DNA of 64,000 nucleotides from contig CBDAKK010000008.1 of NCBI GenBank assembly GCA_965196605.1, positions 1-64,000 of the forward strand, in the 5' to 3' direction. Made by a program: the position numbers and the translations under genes. Below the pieces are notes generated by a model. It made no database searches. It saw only the letters and a program-made list of their open reading frames with translations, and was not told the origin of the DNA. Every line of letters starts with the position of its first letter. Position 1 is the stretch's first letter. The DNA is from CBDAKK01 sp965196605 (GTDB lineage: Bacteria; Spirochaetota; Spirochaetia; WTKD01; G963693115). Below are positions 24,776 through 33,859 of this stretch, piece by piece.

Positions 24776-24943
24776 ACATTCTGTATTTGCCTTTGTGGGG
24801 GAGTGCCCCCACGCCCCCCTTTGGGTAAGACGCGGTGCTGCGCTTGCGCGCGCGGGAGCTGCACGCCGTGTGTCTCCTGCTTGCGCTTTGTGTGTGCACG
24901 CTTTCTGCGGTCAAGCAGCCGCGCCTGCTATGATATACGCTCG

Positions 24944-24998
24944 GATGCTGACATTCAGATTGCGGAGCGTAGCGTAGCAGACATGGAGTATTCGCATC
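24944..24998. repeat. Nested hairpin module E (copy 1)
   Basis: GATGC (24944-24948) pairs with GCATC (24994-24998). Between them lies TGACATTCAGATTGCGGAGC, a short GC stem and ATGGAGTA. Copies 2-4 are at 25142-25196, 25792-25846 and 52516-52575; copies 3 and 4 have GGTGC with GCACC, a compensated change. Confidence 0.85.
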
Positions 24999-25141
24999 AA
25001 AGAAAAAACATGCTGTGTGCTAAAGCAGTAATAACATAGACACTGTGCGCAAGTATGAAGATTGCATGGAAGTAAGTTTGTGTGAGTGCGTCGCTCACCA
25101 TTCATAGCACGGCTTGAGGACGCTCACGAGCGAAGCGAGGG

Positions 25142-25196
25142 GATGCTGACATTCAGATTGCGGAGCGGAGCGAAGCCAAGATGGAGTACTCGCATC
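25142..25196. repeat. Nested hairpin module E (copy 2)
   Basis: Outer stem GATGC/GCATC with the interior TTGCGGAGCGGAGCGAAGC and AAGATGGAGTACTC. Preceded by the sequence ACGAGCGAAGCGAGG found before several modules. Confidence 0.85.
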
Positions 25197-25210
25197 AAAG
25201 AAAAACGCGC

Positions 25211-25250
25211 TGTGGGGGAGCTGCCCCCACGCCCCCCTTTGAGTAAGACA
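25211..25250 (+). repeat. GC hairpin module (copy 3, internal)
   Basis: TGTGGGGGAGCTGCCCCCAC followed by GCCCCCCTTTGAGTAAGACA. It lies inside block 2, not next to a gene, directly after E copy 2. Confidence 0.8.
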
Positions 25251-25357
25251 CGGTGTTGCGCTATGCGTGAGTCTTTGTGCCATGGCTCACACGGTGTGTT
25301 GCTCACGCTATTTGCTGCCACGGCGCAAAACGCACTATCTAAACGCTTCGGTTTGCC

Positions 25358-25398
25358 GTACTTTTTTTTTCTTTTTTCGAAAAGAAACAAAAAAGTAC
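25358..25398. repeat. Simple palindrome without the central module
   Basis: GTAC plus a T-rich arm (25358-25377) pairs with an A-rich arm ending AAAAAAGTAC (to 25398) around a short centre near CGA. It resembles the outer arms of the long palindromes but lacks their inner module. Confidence 0.7.
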
Positions 25399-25671
25399 CA
25401 AAAAATAAAGAAAAAGGAGCCTGCGGCTACAGCCGCAGGAACAGTGTTACGCTACACGCAACATATGAAAATCGAATGCAAATAAGTTTGTGTGAGTGGC
25501 CTTGAGGTGCTACGCCATAGGGGCTAAGGAACTGAGTTTGAAGCTGCTGATGCTGTTTTGGCGCTTCGCGCGAGTAGGCTGCACGACGTGTGTGTTGTAG
25601 CTGACGCTGTTTCTGTGAACGCCATTGGTTGCCAAAAAGCTATTCTAAATACGCTATCCATTCGGATGGCT

Positions 25672-25768
25672 GTACTTTCTTTTCTCTTTTTACCATCCTT
25701 GGCAGCCAATGCGTGCCGTCCATGGCACGGCTGTATGGATGTAAAAAAGAGAAAAGAAAGAAGAGTAC
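25672..25768. repeat. Long palindrome (copy P3) with different arms
   Basis: The left arm GTACTTTCTTTTCTCTTTTT pairs, with small bulges, with the right arm ending GAAAAGAAAGAAGAGTAC. The core CATCCTTGGCAGCCAATGCG with GTGCCGTCCATGGCAC is nearly identical to copy P1, but both arms differ in step. Confidence 0.8.
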
Positions 25769-25791
25769 CAAAGTCACGAGCAAAGCGAGGG

Positions 25792-25846
25792 GGTGCTGAC
25801 ATTCAGATTGCGGAGCGGAGCGTAGCAAAAATGGAGTACTCGCACC
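25792..25846. repeat. Nested hairpin module E (copy 3)
   Basis: Outer stem GGTGC (25792-25796) with GCACC (25842-25846); the interior matches copies 1 and 2. Module T follows at 25865. Confidence 0.85.
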
Positions 25847-26141
25847 AAAGAGAAAAAAGCCTCCTGTGTGCTAAAGCAGTAATAACATAGACACTGTGCG
25901 CAAGTATGAAAAAAGCACCAAAGACAGTCGCAAACGCGTGACGCCCGTGCCATGGAGGGCACGCATAGGGCGCCAAGGATGGACAGCCGCCCCATGTCTG
26001 CGAGTATCCATATTACGCTCCGCATTGCTTCGCTAGATGCAGTTGTCAGCAGTGACTGCGTATCCGCGAAGCGGGATAGAGTCCCGTGTAATTAACATGG
26101 AGCTGACATCATGGGGCATTAAGGCTGCCGAGAACGATACG

Positions 26142-26195
26142 GATGCAAACTATTGCATAAGCACCGCTGTGCGGTGCAAACATGGAGCTTGCATC
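26142..26195. repeat. Nested hairpin module G (copy 1)
   Basis: GATGCAA (26142-26148) pairs with TTGCATC (26189-26195), enclosing an inner hairpin GCACCGC-tgt-GCGGTGC and the motif ACATGGAGC. Copies are at 52012-52065 and, reversed, 52380-52431 with a different interior. Confidence 0.85.
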
Positions 26196-26257
26196 AAAGA
26201 AAAAAGCATGCTGTGTGCTAAAGCAGTAATGACATAGGTACTGTGCGCAAGCATGCG

Positions 26258-26974
26258 TTAATTCAGTAAGTATTTTTTCACTTCTGCTTCTGTCATCCAA
26301 TGCATTTCATCATAGGGCGCACTTTCAATGGTAAACCAATAAAAGTCACGCGGTATTCCAAGTTCTTCATAAAGCGCAATGTAAGGCTTATGAAATTCGG
26401 AGTTTTCTTCATAGTCTTGAGCGGTTTTCATGATGTCGTCGATCTTATGCGCCCAGCTATGAACGCCAATTTTAGCAGGAAACACTACTGTGCGTTTTAC
26501 TCCTCCTGTAAAAAAATCAACACCGCCAGAAGAAATGATTCCATTTTTAGGAACATGCGTATCGTAGCCTAATTCGCGTACGGTTATGATTACGTCCCAC
26601 AAAGTTTCATCGTCATAAGAACCCGGGACGTCTTGCATAATGAATAACTTTTTATGAGGTATGTTTTGTAATTCTTCACCCATTTGTGGCGTAAAAGTTC
26701 CGAGTTCGCTGTACATATTGACGCCGTTCTTTTCAACTTTCCAAACTGCTGTTAAGTCTGCATCCCAATCTTCTGAGTAATCGATAGCGACTATTGCATC
26801 ACGGTATACATAGACTATGCATTCGATTTTATATTCAGGAATGAAGTCATCATAGTTTTTTTCTCGCTTTACAATCTTACAATGGTCCACTTCCTCATCA
26901 GCATAAAGTGCGGAGGGTTCTGCAAAAACTGCTAGTATTGTATTTATAAAAATCATAATTGCTATGCGTGTCAT
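26258..26974 (-). CDS. Exported protein, unknown
   Basis: 238 residues with an N-terminal signal sequence (MTRIAIMIFINTILAVFAEP). The mature part is acidic, with aromatic-rich strands (KIECIVYVYRDAIVAIDYSE, LWDVIITVRELGYDTHVPKN). I do not recognise a domain. Its 3' end touches a repeat module (26212-26255), and another repeat block lies upstream of its start, so it stands alone between repeats. It could be an acquired gene. Confidence 0.6.
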   Translation of the reverse strand: MTRIAIMIFINTILAVFAEPSALYADEEVDHCKIVKREKNYDDFIPEYKIECIVYVYRDAIVAIDYSEDWDADLTAVWKVEKNGVNMYSELGTFTPQMGEELQNIPHKKLFIMQDVPGSYDDETLWDVIITVRELGYDTHVPKNGIISSGGVDFFTGGVKRTVVFPAKIGVHSWAHKIDDIMKTAQDYEENSEFHKPYIALYEELGIPRDFYWFTIESAPYDEMHWMTEAEVKKYLLN

Positions 26975-27443
26975 GTTTCTACAATTATAGCTACATAAGC
27001 CACAAAAAGTTTTATGGCATACATAGTTGCTTTAGTTTTCTTATCTCCTATGGTGTTGGCCCCGCACATGTCATGGAGGGCATGCATTGTGCGCCATTGA
27101 TGGTAAAAAAAGAAAAAAGTCGTGAGCCGAAAGCGAGCGGCTAGAAACGTTAAATGGAGCGGAGCAAACGACCGCCCCAATGGATGGGGCTGAGGGGGCG
27201 CCATGGACGGTGCGACACAGAAATGGAGCTTATAGCAAGTACAGCTATCGGTGCATATGGCTTATTTGGAGCCCAGCCTTGGCCGCCACAGTGTAAGCAT
27301 GAAAGCATGCTTGCATAAAAATTACTCGCGTGGAGCGCAGAACAGCATCTTACCCACGGGGGGTGTGGGGGCAAGCCCCCACCACTGCATATGGAATAGG
27401 CATTGGGTGTACAAACGCGCATGCTTCGATACAATAAAAAGAT
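26975..27443. repeat. Mosaic intergenic repeat block 3
   Basis: 469 bases between divergent genes. No gene supported. It contains a reversed core-palindrome piece (about 27063-27110), a GAGCCG-aaagcgag-CGGCTAGAAAC stem (about 27124-27148) and a CCCCAATGGATGGGG hairpin (27176-27190). A half H module (GACACAGAAATGGAGCTTAT, near 27213-27232) and a reversed GC hairpin module (27349-27383) ending 60 bases before serA complete it. Confidence 0.75.
27349..27383 (-). repeat. GC hairpin module (copy 4, reversed, before serA)
   Basis: Reverse orientation of the module: CTTACCCACGGGGGGTGTGG followed by GGGCAAGCCCCCACC. The hairpin side faces serA, 60 bases from its start. Confidence 0.8.
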
Positions 27444-28658
27444 ATGCAACCATATTCTATTAAAACCTATAATTCAATACAGCAAAAGGGCTTAGACATT
27501 TTTTCAAAGCGCTCCTATGTTGTTAGTGAATCTGAAGAAACTCCTGATGCCATAGTATGCCGTAGCGCGAAACTTAGTGATGAAATGATAGCTCCGAGCA
27601 CCAAGATTATTGCGCGCGCGGGAGTGGGCGTGAATACCATTCCCATAGAGCGTTGTTCAGAGCGTGGCATTGTGGTGTGCAACACACCCGGTGCAAATTC
27701 CAACGCTGTTAAGGAGCTTGTCATGGCTTCTATGCTTATAGCTTCGCGCAACATACACCATGGACTGCATTGGATGAGTGAACTTTCTAAAGATGCCAAA
27801 GACGGTGTGGATGCGCCAATATCAACGCTGGTAGAAAAAGAAAAGTCACGTTTTGTTGGCACAGAATTGCGTGGCAAAACAATTGGCATTATTGGACTTG
27901 GCATTATTGGCCAGCGTGTTGCTAACATGTGCGTTTCTTTTGGCATGAATGTGGTCGGCTATGATCCATACTTGTCTGTAGATGGCGCGTTGCGACTTTC
28001 ACGTGCGGTAACGCGTGAATATTCTCTTAGAGCCTTGGTAGGTGTAGCGGACTATGTTTCAATACACGTTCCATATCTCAAAGAGACACACCATCTCATA
28101 GATGCCGCGTTGTTGTCGCAATGCAAAAAAAATACTGTTGTACTCAACTTTGCGCGCGCCGAGCTTGTAGATGAAGTTGCAATGGAAAAGCAACTGAATG
28201 CGCAAGCCATACGCATGTATGCTACGGATTTTCCAACGGAAAAGCTTTTGACGCATCCGCGTGTTTTAAACATTCCGCACCTTGGGGCATCCACAGAAGA
28301 GTCGGAGCAAAACTGTGCGCTCATGGCATGTGAGCAGGTTGTGCAATACCTTGAGTATGGCACCATCGCTAACAGCGTCAATTTTCCGAATTGTGCACTT
28401 GATCTTACATCTGAGAGTAGGGCGCGCTTACTCATAGGTAACTACAATAAAAAAAATGTTGTCGCGAATATAAGCACCTTGTTAGGTGATGCGGGTATCA
28501 ACATAGAAAATATGATAAATAAAAATAAGGATCATATTGCGTATAGTATTATTGATATTAACAAGAGCATGGATGAAGCTATGATAGCAAAGCTCAGTGC
28601 TGTGGATGATGTATTGTTTGTGCGTCACTTGACCTTTAGGTCGCAACACCATGTTTAA
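27444..28658 (+). CDS. serA: D-3-phosphoglycerate dehydrogenase with ACT domain
   Basis: 404 residues. NAD-binding motif GKTIGIIGLGIIGQRVANM near residue 150, catalytic Arg in NFARAELVDE, and the His in NIPHLGASTEES. The C-terminal ACT-type serine-binding domain begins at about residue 325 (KKNVVANISTLLGDAGINIE). It catalyses the first step of serine synthesis and is probably inhibited by serine through the ACT domain. It starts shortly after a repeat block; no serC or serB is adjacent. The next gene starts close to its stop. Confidence 0.92.
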   Translation: MQPYSIKTYNSIQQKGLDIFSKRSYVVSESEETPDAIVCRSAKLSDEMIAPSTKIIARAGVGVNTIPIERCSERGIVVCNTPGANSNAVKELVMASMLIASRNIHHGLHWMSELSKDAKDGVDAPISTLVEKEKSRFVGTELRGKTIGIIGLGIIGQRVANMCVSFGMNVVGYDPYLSVDGALRLSRAVTREYSLRALVGVADYVSIHVPYLKETHHLIDAALLSQCKKNTVVLNFARAELVDEVAMEKQLNAQAIRMYATDFPTEKLLTHPRVLNIPHLGASTEESEQNCALMACEQVVQYLEYGTIANSVNFPNCALDLTSESRARLLIGNYNKKNVVANISTLLGDAGINIENMINKNKDHIAYSIIDINKSMDEAMIAKLSAVDDVLFVRHLTFRSQHHV

Positions 28659-28698
28659 TTTTCATATTATTCGTGATAGAATAATGAAGAGGTATTTT

Positions 28699-29733
28699 GT
28701 GAAAAAAATGTATTTTCTTTCTTTATTTACGGCGCTGTTTACGACCACGGCGTGCGTGAGAGCGGGCCACTTGTCGGATTTGTCTGCGGGGCTCTATGGA
28801 ATTATTGAGACCAGCAAGGGTATTGTGGTTTTACAGTTGTATTACACAAAAACGCCTATGACGGTAAGTAACTTTGTGGGGCTTGCCAATGGTGCGTTTG
28901 AGGGACATCATCCTTACGATAAAAACTACTATGATGGGCTTACCTTTCATAGGGTTATAGCAGACTTTGTGGTTCAGGGAGGAGATCCACATGGAGATGG
29001 CACGGGAGGTCCGGGGTACAATTTTGCCGATGAAATAGATACACCCTTTGTCTTTGATGCTGAAGGCGTACTTGCCATGGCAAATTCGGGGCAACATACA
29101 AATGGCAGCCAGTTTTTTATTACGCTTGGGGCTGCTACCTGGCTTAATGGCAAACATACTATTTTTGGAAAGGTTGTCAAAGGCATGAATGTAGTACGAG
29201 GCATTGAGCAAGGCGATGAGATGATTTCAGTGAGCGTAAAGGCAAAAGGCAATGAAGCGAGTAATTTCTTAAAAAAAGTGTCGTGGGACACGTTTACCGT
29301 TTTGCAAAGTACCATTGAAGATAAAATAAAAAAACAGTACGAAGAAAACCAAGAGCTTGTTAGAAAGCAAATTTTTGCAGAGGAAGTCGAATTTGAAAAA
29401 ACAAACGATGGAATGTATTTTGTAGTGCAAAAACGAGGCTTTGGTAAGCCAGTTGAAAAAGGCAATGTTGTCTTGGTTGATTATGAACTCAAAATATACG
29501 GGAAGTCGCATATAACAGATAGCTCTATAAAACGAGGTAAGCCCATAGAGGTTACCGTTGGTAATGGAGAAGTAATTAAGGGATGGGATAGCATATTACA
29601 ACAAATGGTCGATGGCGAAAAACGACGCGTTATTATTCCCCCTGAGCTCGCTTATGGCGCGCGCTCTGTAGGCGGCGTTATTCCTCCGCATTCTTTTTTA
29701 GAATTTGAAATAGAAATTATAGAAATAAAATAA
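28699..29733 (+). CDS. Cyclophilin-FKBP fusion peptidyl-prolyl isomerase lipoprotein
   Basis: 344 residues if translation begins at GTG 28699, which has GAAGAGG six bases upstream and gives a clean signal peptide ending TTTAC; an in-frame ATG at 28651 overlaps serA. Domain 1 (about 35-185) is cyclophilin: YYDGLTFHRVIADFVVQGGD, GSQFFITL and TIFGKVVKGM. After a ~60-residue charged linker, domain 2 (about 245-344) is FKBP: GNVVLVDYELKIYGK, GWDSILQQMVDGEKRRVIIP and YGARSVGGVIPPHSFLEFEI. Dual-family immunophilins are known from Treponema denticola and a few other microbes. It would assist folding of exported proteins in the periplasm. Confidence 0.9.
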   Translation: MKKMYFLSLFTALFTTTACVRAGHLSDLSAGLYGIIETSKGIVVLQLYYTKTPMTVSNFVGLANGAFEGHHPYDKNYYDGLTFHRVIADFVVQGGDPHGDGTGGPGYNFADEIDTPFVFDAEGVLAMANSGQHTNGSQFFITLGAATWLNGKHTIFGKVVKGMNVVRGIEQGDEMISVSVKAKGNEASNFLKKVSWDTFTVLQSTIEDKIKKQYEENQELVRKQIFAEEVEFEKTNDGMYFVVQKRGFGKPVEKGNVVLVDYELKIYGKSHITDSSIKRGKPIEVTVGNGEVIKGWDSILQQMVDGEKRRVIIPPELAYGARSVGGVIPPHSFLEFEIEIIEIK

Positions 29734-31172
29734 TGTTTATATGTAGTGTGTGTGGGCACACTACTCCGAAGTGGGTGGGCAAGTGCCTTGAGTGCAACAG
29801 CTGGAACAGCTTAGAAGAGACTAAAGCGCTTACAAAAGCGCGCGCCGAAGTACGTGCGCCTAAGCGACATAGCGCCACGCCCTTTGACAGCAATAGCGAG
29901 TCTTGCGTTGTTAGCATGCGCGAAACGCTTGTGCAAGATTCTTCAGATGCGCGGTTTTTTTCGCATTCTAGTGAATTTGACCGCGTGCTCGGTGGGGGCT
30001 TGACGCATAACTCAGTTGTGCTACTCAGCGGCGAACCCGGAATAGGCAAGTCAACGGTGTTGCTACAAACCGCTTCACGCATAAAAGAACACGGGTTGGT
30101 CTTGTACGTATGTGCGGAAGAGTCGCCAAAACAAGTTGCGCTTCGTGCACAGCGCTTAGGTCTTTTTGCTGTAGAACAAGGCGCTAGAACCACAAAAAAC
30201 TCCGCTGGTGCTGAGGTTCTGCTTACCTCTGAATATCGAGTAGAACGCATAGAGGCGCTTGTACGTAAACATCAACCTATCTGTGTTATTGTAGACTCCA
30301 TTCAAACTATTCGTTCTGAAGAATTGGGTCAGTTGTCGGGCAGAATTGCGCACATAAGCGCTTGCGCCGCGCTGTGTTGTGAATGGGCGCGCAACTATAA
30401 CACGACAGTTTTTCTGGTAGCGCACGTTACAAAAGACGGCTCTATAGCAGGTCCAAAATTCATAGAGCATATGGTCGATACCGTTATCGTTTTTGAATCA
30501 GCGCAAAACAACGTGCGATTTTTATACGCGCAAAAAAATAGATATGGCGCTACGGATGAGATTGGTATTTTCAAAATGACGGAGAAGGGGCTTATTGACA
30601 TGGGCGATGCGGGCTCCCTTTTTTTAGAAGAGCGTGAAGGTGCCTTGCCTTCAGGCATTTGCATTGCCGCAACCTATGAAGGCAGTCGACCATTTCTTGT
30701 GGAAATACAAGCCCTGACTATAGCATCGCAAGCATCACAAAGCCGCGTGTTTTCTGACAGAATAGACGCACGACAAGTTTTTAGAATAGCTGCAGTTTTA
30801 GAGCGTCATTTGAAGCTTCCACTCTCTGAAAATAGTATTTACGTGAATGTTGCTGGTGGTATGCGCGTACAAGAAACAGGGTTTGAGCTTGCCTTACTTA
30901 TAGCATTACATTCCGCGTATAGGCAGCATGCAATTTCTGAACGCGTGTGCGCCATAGGTGAAGTAAGCCTTGCAGGTGAAATACGCCCCGTGGAATACTT
31001 TGAGCAACGCGTACGCCAAGCAGTAGACTACGGTTTTTCCGTTGTGCTTGCGCCTCAACACAACGTGAAAAAATATGCGGGAAAAGCGCGGGAAAAACTG
31101 TATGGCGCTAAAACCATAGCCGAGGCGGTAGAAATTGTCTCTGCGGCTGATATGACTTCAGGGCGTGCTTAA
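29733..31172 (+). CDS. radA: DNA repair protein RadA/Sms
   Basis: 479 residues. N-terminal zinc finger CSVCGHTTPKWVGKCLEC, RecA-like core with Walker A GEPGIGKST (about residue 100), the diagnostic KNRYG motif in YAQKNRYGATDEIG, and a C-terminal Lon-like domain (SIYVNVAGGMRVQETGFELA). It helps process recombination intermediates and migrate branches. The ATG shares one base with the stop of the isomerase gene, so they are cotranscribed. Between Walker A and KNRYG there is an insertion around EQGARTTKNSAGAEVLLTSE, a little longer than usual. Confidence 0.95.
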   Translation: MFICSVCGHTTPKWVGKCLECNSWNSLEETKALTKARAEVRAPKRHSATPFDSNSESCVVSMRETLVQDSSDARFFSHSSEFDRVLGGGLTHNSVVLLSGEPGIGKSTVLLQTASRIKEHGLVLYVCAEESPKQVALRAQRLGLFAVEQGARTTKNSAGAEVLLTSEYRVERIEALVRKHQPICVIVDSIQTIRSEELGQLSGRIAHISACAALCCEWARNYNTTVFLVAHVTKDGSIAGPKFIEHMVDTVIVFESAQNNVRFLYAQKNRYGATDEIGIFKMTEKGLIDMGDAGSLFLEEREGALPSGICIAATYEGSRPFLVEIQALTIASQASQSRVFSDRIDARQVFRIAAVLERHLKLPLSENSIYVNVAGGMRVQETGFELALLIALHSAYRQHAISERVCAIGEVSLAGEIRPVEYFEQRVRQAVDYGFSVVLAPQHNVKKYAGKAREKLYGAKTIAEAVEIVSAADMTSGRA

Positions 31173-32950
31173 GTTCTAGGGCGGTTATTCATAAGCTTCT
31201 TCTTTTGAGATTTTCCAAAGCTTATAAATATAGTGCGTATCATGTTTAGTAACATTACAAATGCGCCTATGCCTATAAGGCTTATTATGATAGTCGCTGG
31301 TGTGTTTAATACATATGTCCTATAGTATTCATTGCCTAATGCTGTGTGAAGAAAAAATGCACTGTATGCTTTGCTAATACTATATGCAAAGCCGAGGCAT
31401 ATATCTAAAAAATATACGCGTGTAAAAGATGGTGTATCCTCATTTTTAGAATACAGCAATTTCATTTTTGTGAATATATATAACGCTGCTATAAAGAATA
31501 ATATGTTCAGCAAAGTTTCTATAATATTTTTATACAACAACGGCGCATTTAAGGAATGTTTCTTCCACAGTGGAATCGAAATGAGGTAGTTTATTATACT
31601 CTGTGTTTTGAAAAATATTTCATCCATTGGAGCGTGTAAAAACATAATTTCTTTTGCCTGTACAGAGGTGTTAAGATGCCACGGTGCTTCTACTAAATTT
31701 TTATACCAAGAAACTGGTTTTGGAGTATTAGGTGAAGCAATGCTCCCTGGTTCTAGGCTGTATAGCATGAGCTTATTGTTGCTAAGTTTGGCATAAGGGC
31801 TTTTGATGTGCCACAAAATTGTCCCCGTGTTTGTAAGTGAAGCCCTAGAGTGCGTATTTTCAGCTCTTGTTGTTTTGCCTTGTATTCGAATAAGCTCTAT
31901 ATTCTCTAGATATGCAACGTTGTTTACATATGATACATCTTTTGCTATCCACATCGTTCTGTGCGAGTCCCCATTTTCAACAAACATTAGGGGCATTTTT
32001 TTCGTAGACTTTAATAATGCCTCACGAGCTTCGTCTGCAAAAAAAATTTCTTGAGTTAATAGCTCAAAGTATGCCTTTTGCAACCATTGTAGCTGTTCGT
32101 TATGGGGGTAATTATGTCCCAGTGCAATACTTTGATAGTATCGGTTAATCGTTTTTTCGTTAACCGTGTTTTCTGATAGAACATTGTATAAGTATTGTAT
32201 TTGAGTTTGGAGTTGTATGCGACTTTGTTCCGTATAGGATGTTTGCGTATTTTCTATGCGCTGTTGTATAAGTGCTTGGAGTTTTTTGCTTCGGCTATCT
32301 TGTCCATATTTTTTGATGTAGTGTGTGAGCAGAAGATTTGCTGCGTAAAACTGGGAATCGTTTGCATAATCAGCTGTTTTCTGAATAAGGTCAAGCTTCC
32401 CAAGGTTGAAATACGTAAGTGGCGTGAAACTTTCGCTTATTTTGTGAATTTCAGTAAGGTTCTTTTTGTTTCTATTGAAGTATCTTATAAGATGTAGCGA
32501 TCTCACAACATCGGAGGAATCTTTAGTTCGTATATCTAATTGTTGATTTAGTCCAGGAAAATCCCAAGGATCATTAGGAAAGTATTTATTATATAGCTCA
32601 ACATAGTGTATCATTTCGTGAGTATTACTCATACTACGTGCATGCTCGTAATAGTCTTTGATACGCATTTTGAAATTTGATGTCTTTGGTGAGTCGTATA
32701 CCCATTTTATAATACGGGGCGCATAAAATATTGAAAATACAATATATGATGTCGCTATGATTCCACATAATACAAGAGATATTTGTGTTAATACACTGTG
32801 TCGTGGATAGGTAAGAAGCATGAAAAACAGGAGTATGCATGGAACAAGCATATACTCCAAAAAAAATAGTATGGCGTTATTGTAGGGAAACACGAAAAAC
32901 ATACCTACAAAACTTAAGGCCATAAATAAGGTAAGCATTAAAAACTTCAT
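31169..32950 (-). CDS. Large membrane protein, unknown (first partner of a pair)
   Basis: 593 residues. Three N-terminal hydrophobic segments (within 1-75), a long polar, helical, periplasm- or cytoplasm-facing region (about 85-460) rich in Tyr, Gln and Asn, and about four C-terminal membrane segments ending in a basic tail. No motif recognised. It follows the other membrane gene by six bases and overlaps radA's end convergently by three bases. The central region could contain TPR-like helices. Confidence 0.6.
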   Translation of the reverse strand: MKFLMLTLFMALSFVGMFFVFPYNNAILFFLEYMLVPCILLFFMLLTYPRHSVLTQISLVLCGIIATSYIVFSIFYAPRIIKWVYDSPKTSNFKMRIKDYYEHARSMSNTHEMIHYVELYNKYFPNDPWDFPGLNQQLDIRTKDSSDVVRSLHLIRYFNRNKKNLTEIHKISESFTPLTYFNLGKLDLIQKTADYANDSQFYAANLLLTHYIKKYGQDSRSKKLQALIQQRIENTQTSYTEQSRIQLQTQIQYLYNVLSENTVNEKTINRYYQSIALGHNYPHNEQLQWLQKAYFELLTQEIFFADEAREALLKSTKKMPLMFVENGDSHRTMWIAKDVSYVNNVAYLENIELIRIQGKTTRAENTHSRASLTNTGTILWHIKSPYAKLSNNKLMLYSLEPGSIASPNTPKPVSWYKNLVEAPWHLNTSVQAKEIMFLHAPMDEIFFKTQSIINYLISIPLWKKHSLNAPLLYKNIIETLLNILFFIAALYIFTKMKLLYSKNEDTPSFTRVYFLDICLGFAYSISKAYSAFFLHTALGNEYYRTYVLNTPATIIISLIGIGAFVMLLNMIRTIFISFGKSQKKKLMNNRPRT

Positions 32951-32956
32951 TGCGTA

Positions 32957-33808
32957 CTACCGTATACTGTCATATTTTTCATTTTCTGGTGTTTCCTCAT
33001 TATCAATGCCATAATATAGGCGAAATATGACAAACAATACCAGCAGAATAATTACAAGTGTCATAATTCCTATAAGGAACCATACGTATGGAATGAGCAA
33101 ATTTAATAATATGTTTAAAATTCCATGCGCATTTATAAGAAATATGGCTTGTGTAAATATGTTTGTTGCCCATAGCGAAGCTAGACTTATGCCTATGTAT
33201 ATGCAGCTAAGCATAATACAAAAACTCAATACTATTATAAATGGCTGCTGAGTGCTATGTTGTTTCGCGTTATAAATGAGATGTTTTAAGAAAGGCTGAA
33301 ACAAATGATTATTTTCCATGTTTGAATAGCCTTTAATGTGTGAAGTTGACTCTGTACTCTGTACCCTTGTTTTTTTCTTTTCAGAACTGTAGATTGTATA
33401 TGTTTTTTTCTTTTCAGCGTTTTTTGGGTACTGAGTCCATGAATATGTATATTCTCTATTTTGCCAGTGTTGATGTACGATGTTGGTCATGGCATGATAT
33501 GGCAATGCATCACTCATGAGCTGTGGATTAAAATATAGTAGTGTTGTCCATAGTGTAGCTGATGAAGTAGCGAGAATAATAGTGGCTGCTGTGATTAGGA
33601 TGGTTTTCCTACTTATTTGCAAAAAGTATTTATTTGCTACAATGTATGTTATAAGTGATGCGGGAAGTGCTACCGGAATGAATGCTAGAATGGTAGCAAG
33701 TAATGGTATGTGGGATTGCGAGCTTATGAAGAATGCAGATAGTGTTATTGCAATTATTATTAATAGGGGAGTAAAAAATAGTAATAACCATAGACTTGAT
33801 CTATTCAT
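32957..33808 (-). CDS. Membrane protein, unknown (second partner of a pair)
   Basis: 283 residues with four hydrophobic segments in the N-terminal half, a polar loop (about 118-165, Lys/Thr/Ser-rich) and three or more at the C-terminus. No recognised family. It is the promoter-proximal gene of a two-gene unit with the 593-residue protein. Its upstream region carries two copies of a palindromic site shared with the divergent FxsA-like gene. Confidence 0.6.
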   Translation of the reverse strand: MNRSSLWLLLFFTPLLIIIAITLSAFFISSQSHIPLLATILAFIPVALPASLITYIVANKYFLQISRKTILITAATIILATSSATLWTTLLYFNPQLMSDALPYHAMTNIVHQHWQNREYTYSWTQYPKNAEKKKTYTIYSSEKKKTRVQSTESTSHIKGYSNMENNHLFQPFLKHLIYNAKQHSTQQPFIIVLSFCIMLSCIYIGISLASLWATNIFTQAIFLINAHGILNILLNLLIPYVWFLIGIMTLVIILLVLFVIFRLYYGIDNEETPENEKYDSIR

Positions 33809-33859
33809 GTATTGTAATTGTACTATAAAAAAATGAATTTTGATGTGGCGAACGTAGAA

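Larger units (their letters stand above)
24776..26257. repeat. Mosaic intergenic repeat block 2
   Basis: 1482 bases with no supported gene. Recognisable modules are GC hairpins (24794-24833, 25211-25250), E hairpins (24944-24998, 25142-25196, 25792-25846) and module T (25014-25058, 25865-25909, 26212-26255). There is also a simple palindrome (25358-25398), a long palindrome (25672-25768) and a G hairpin (26142-26195). A GATG..GTCAGC / GCTGACATC pair spans about 26036-26110. The block ends two bases before the 3' end of the minus-strand gene at 26258. Confidence 0.85.

Noticed and set aside
24803..26237. Short ORFs in repeat block 2 on both strands
   Set aside because: They run across hairpin modules, share no consistent protein sequence between copies of the modules, and lack initiation signals.
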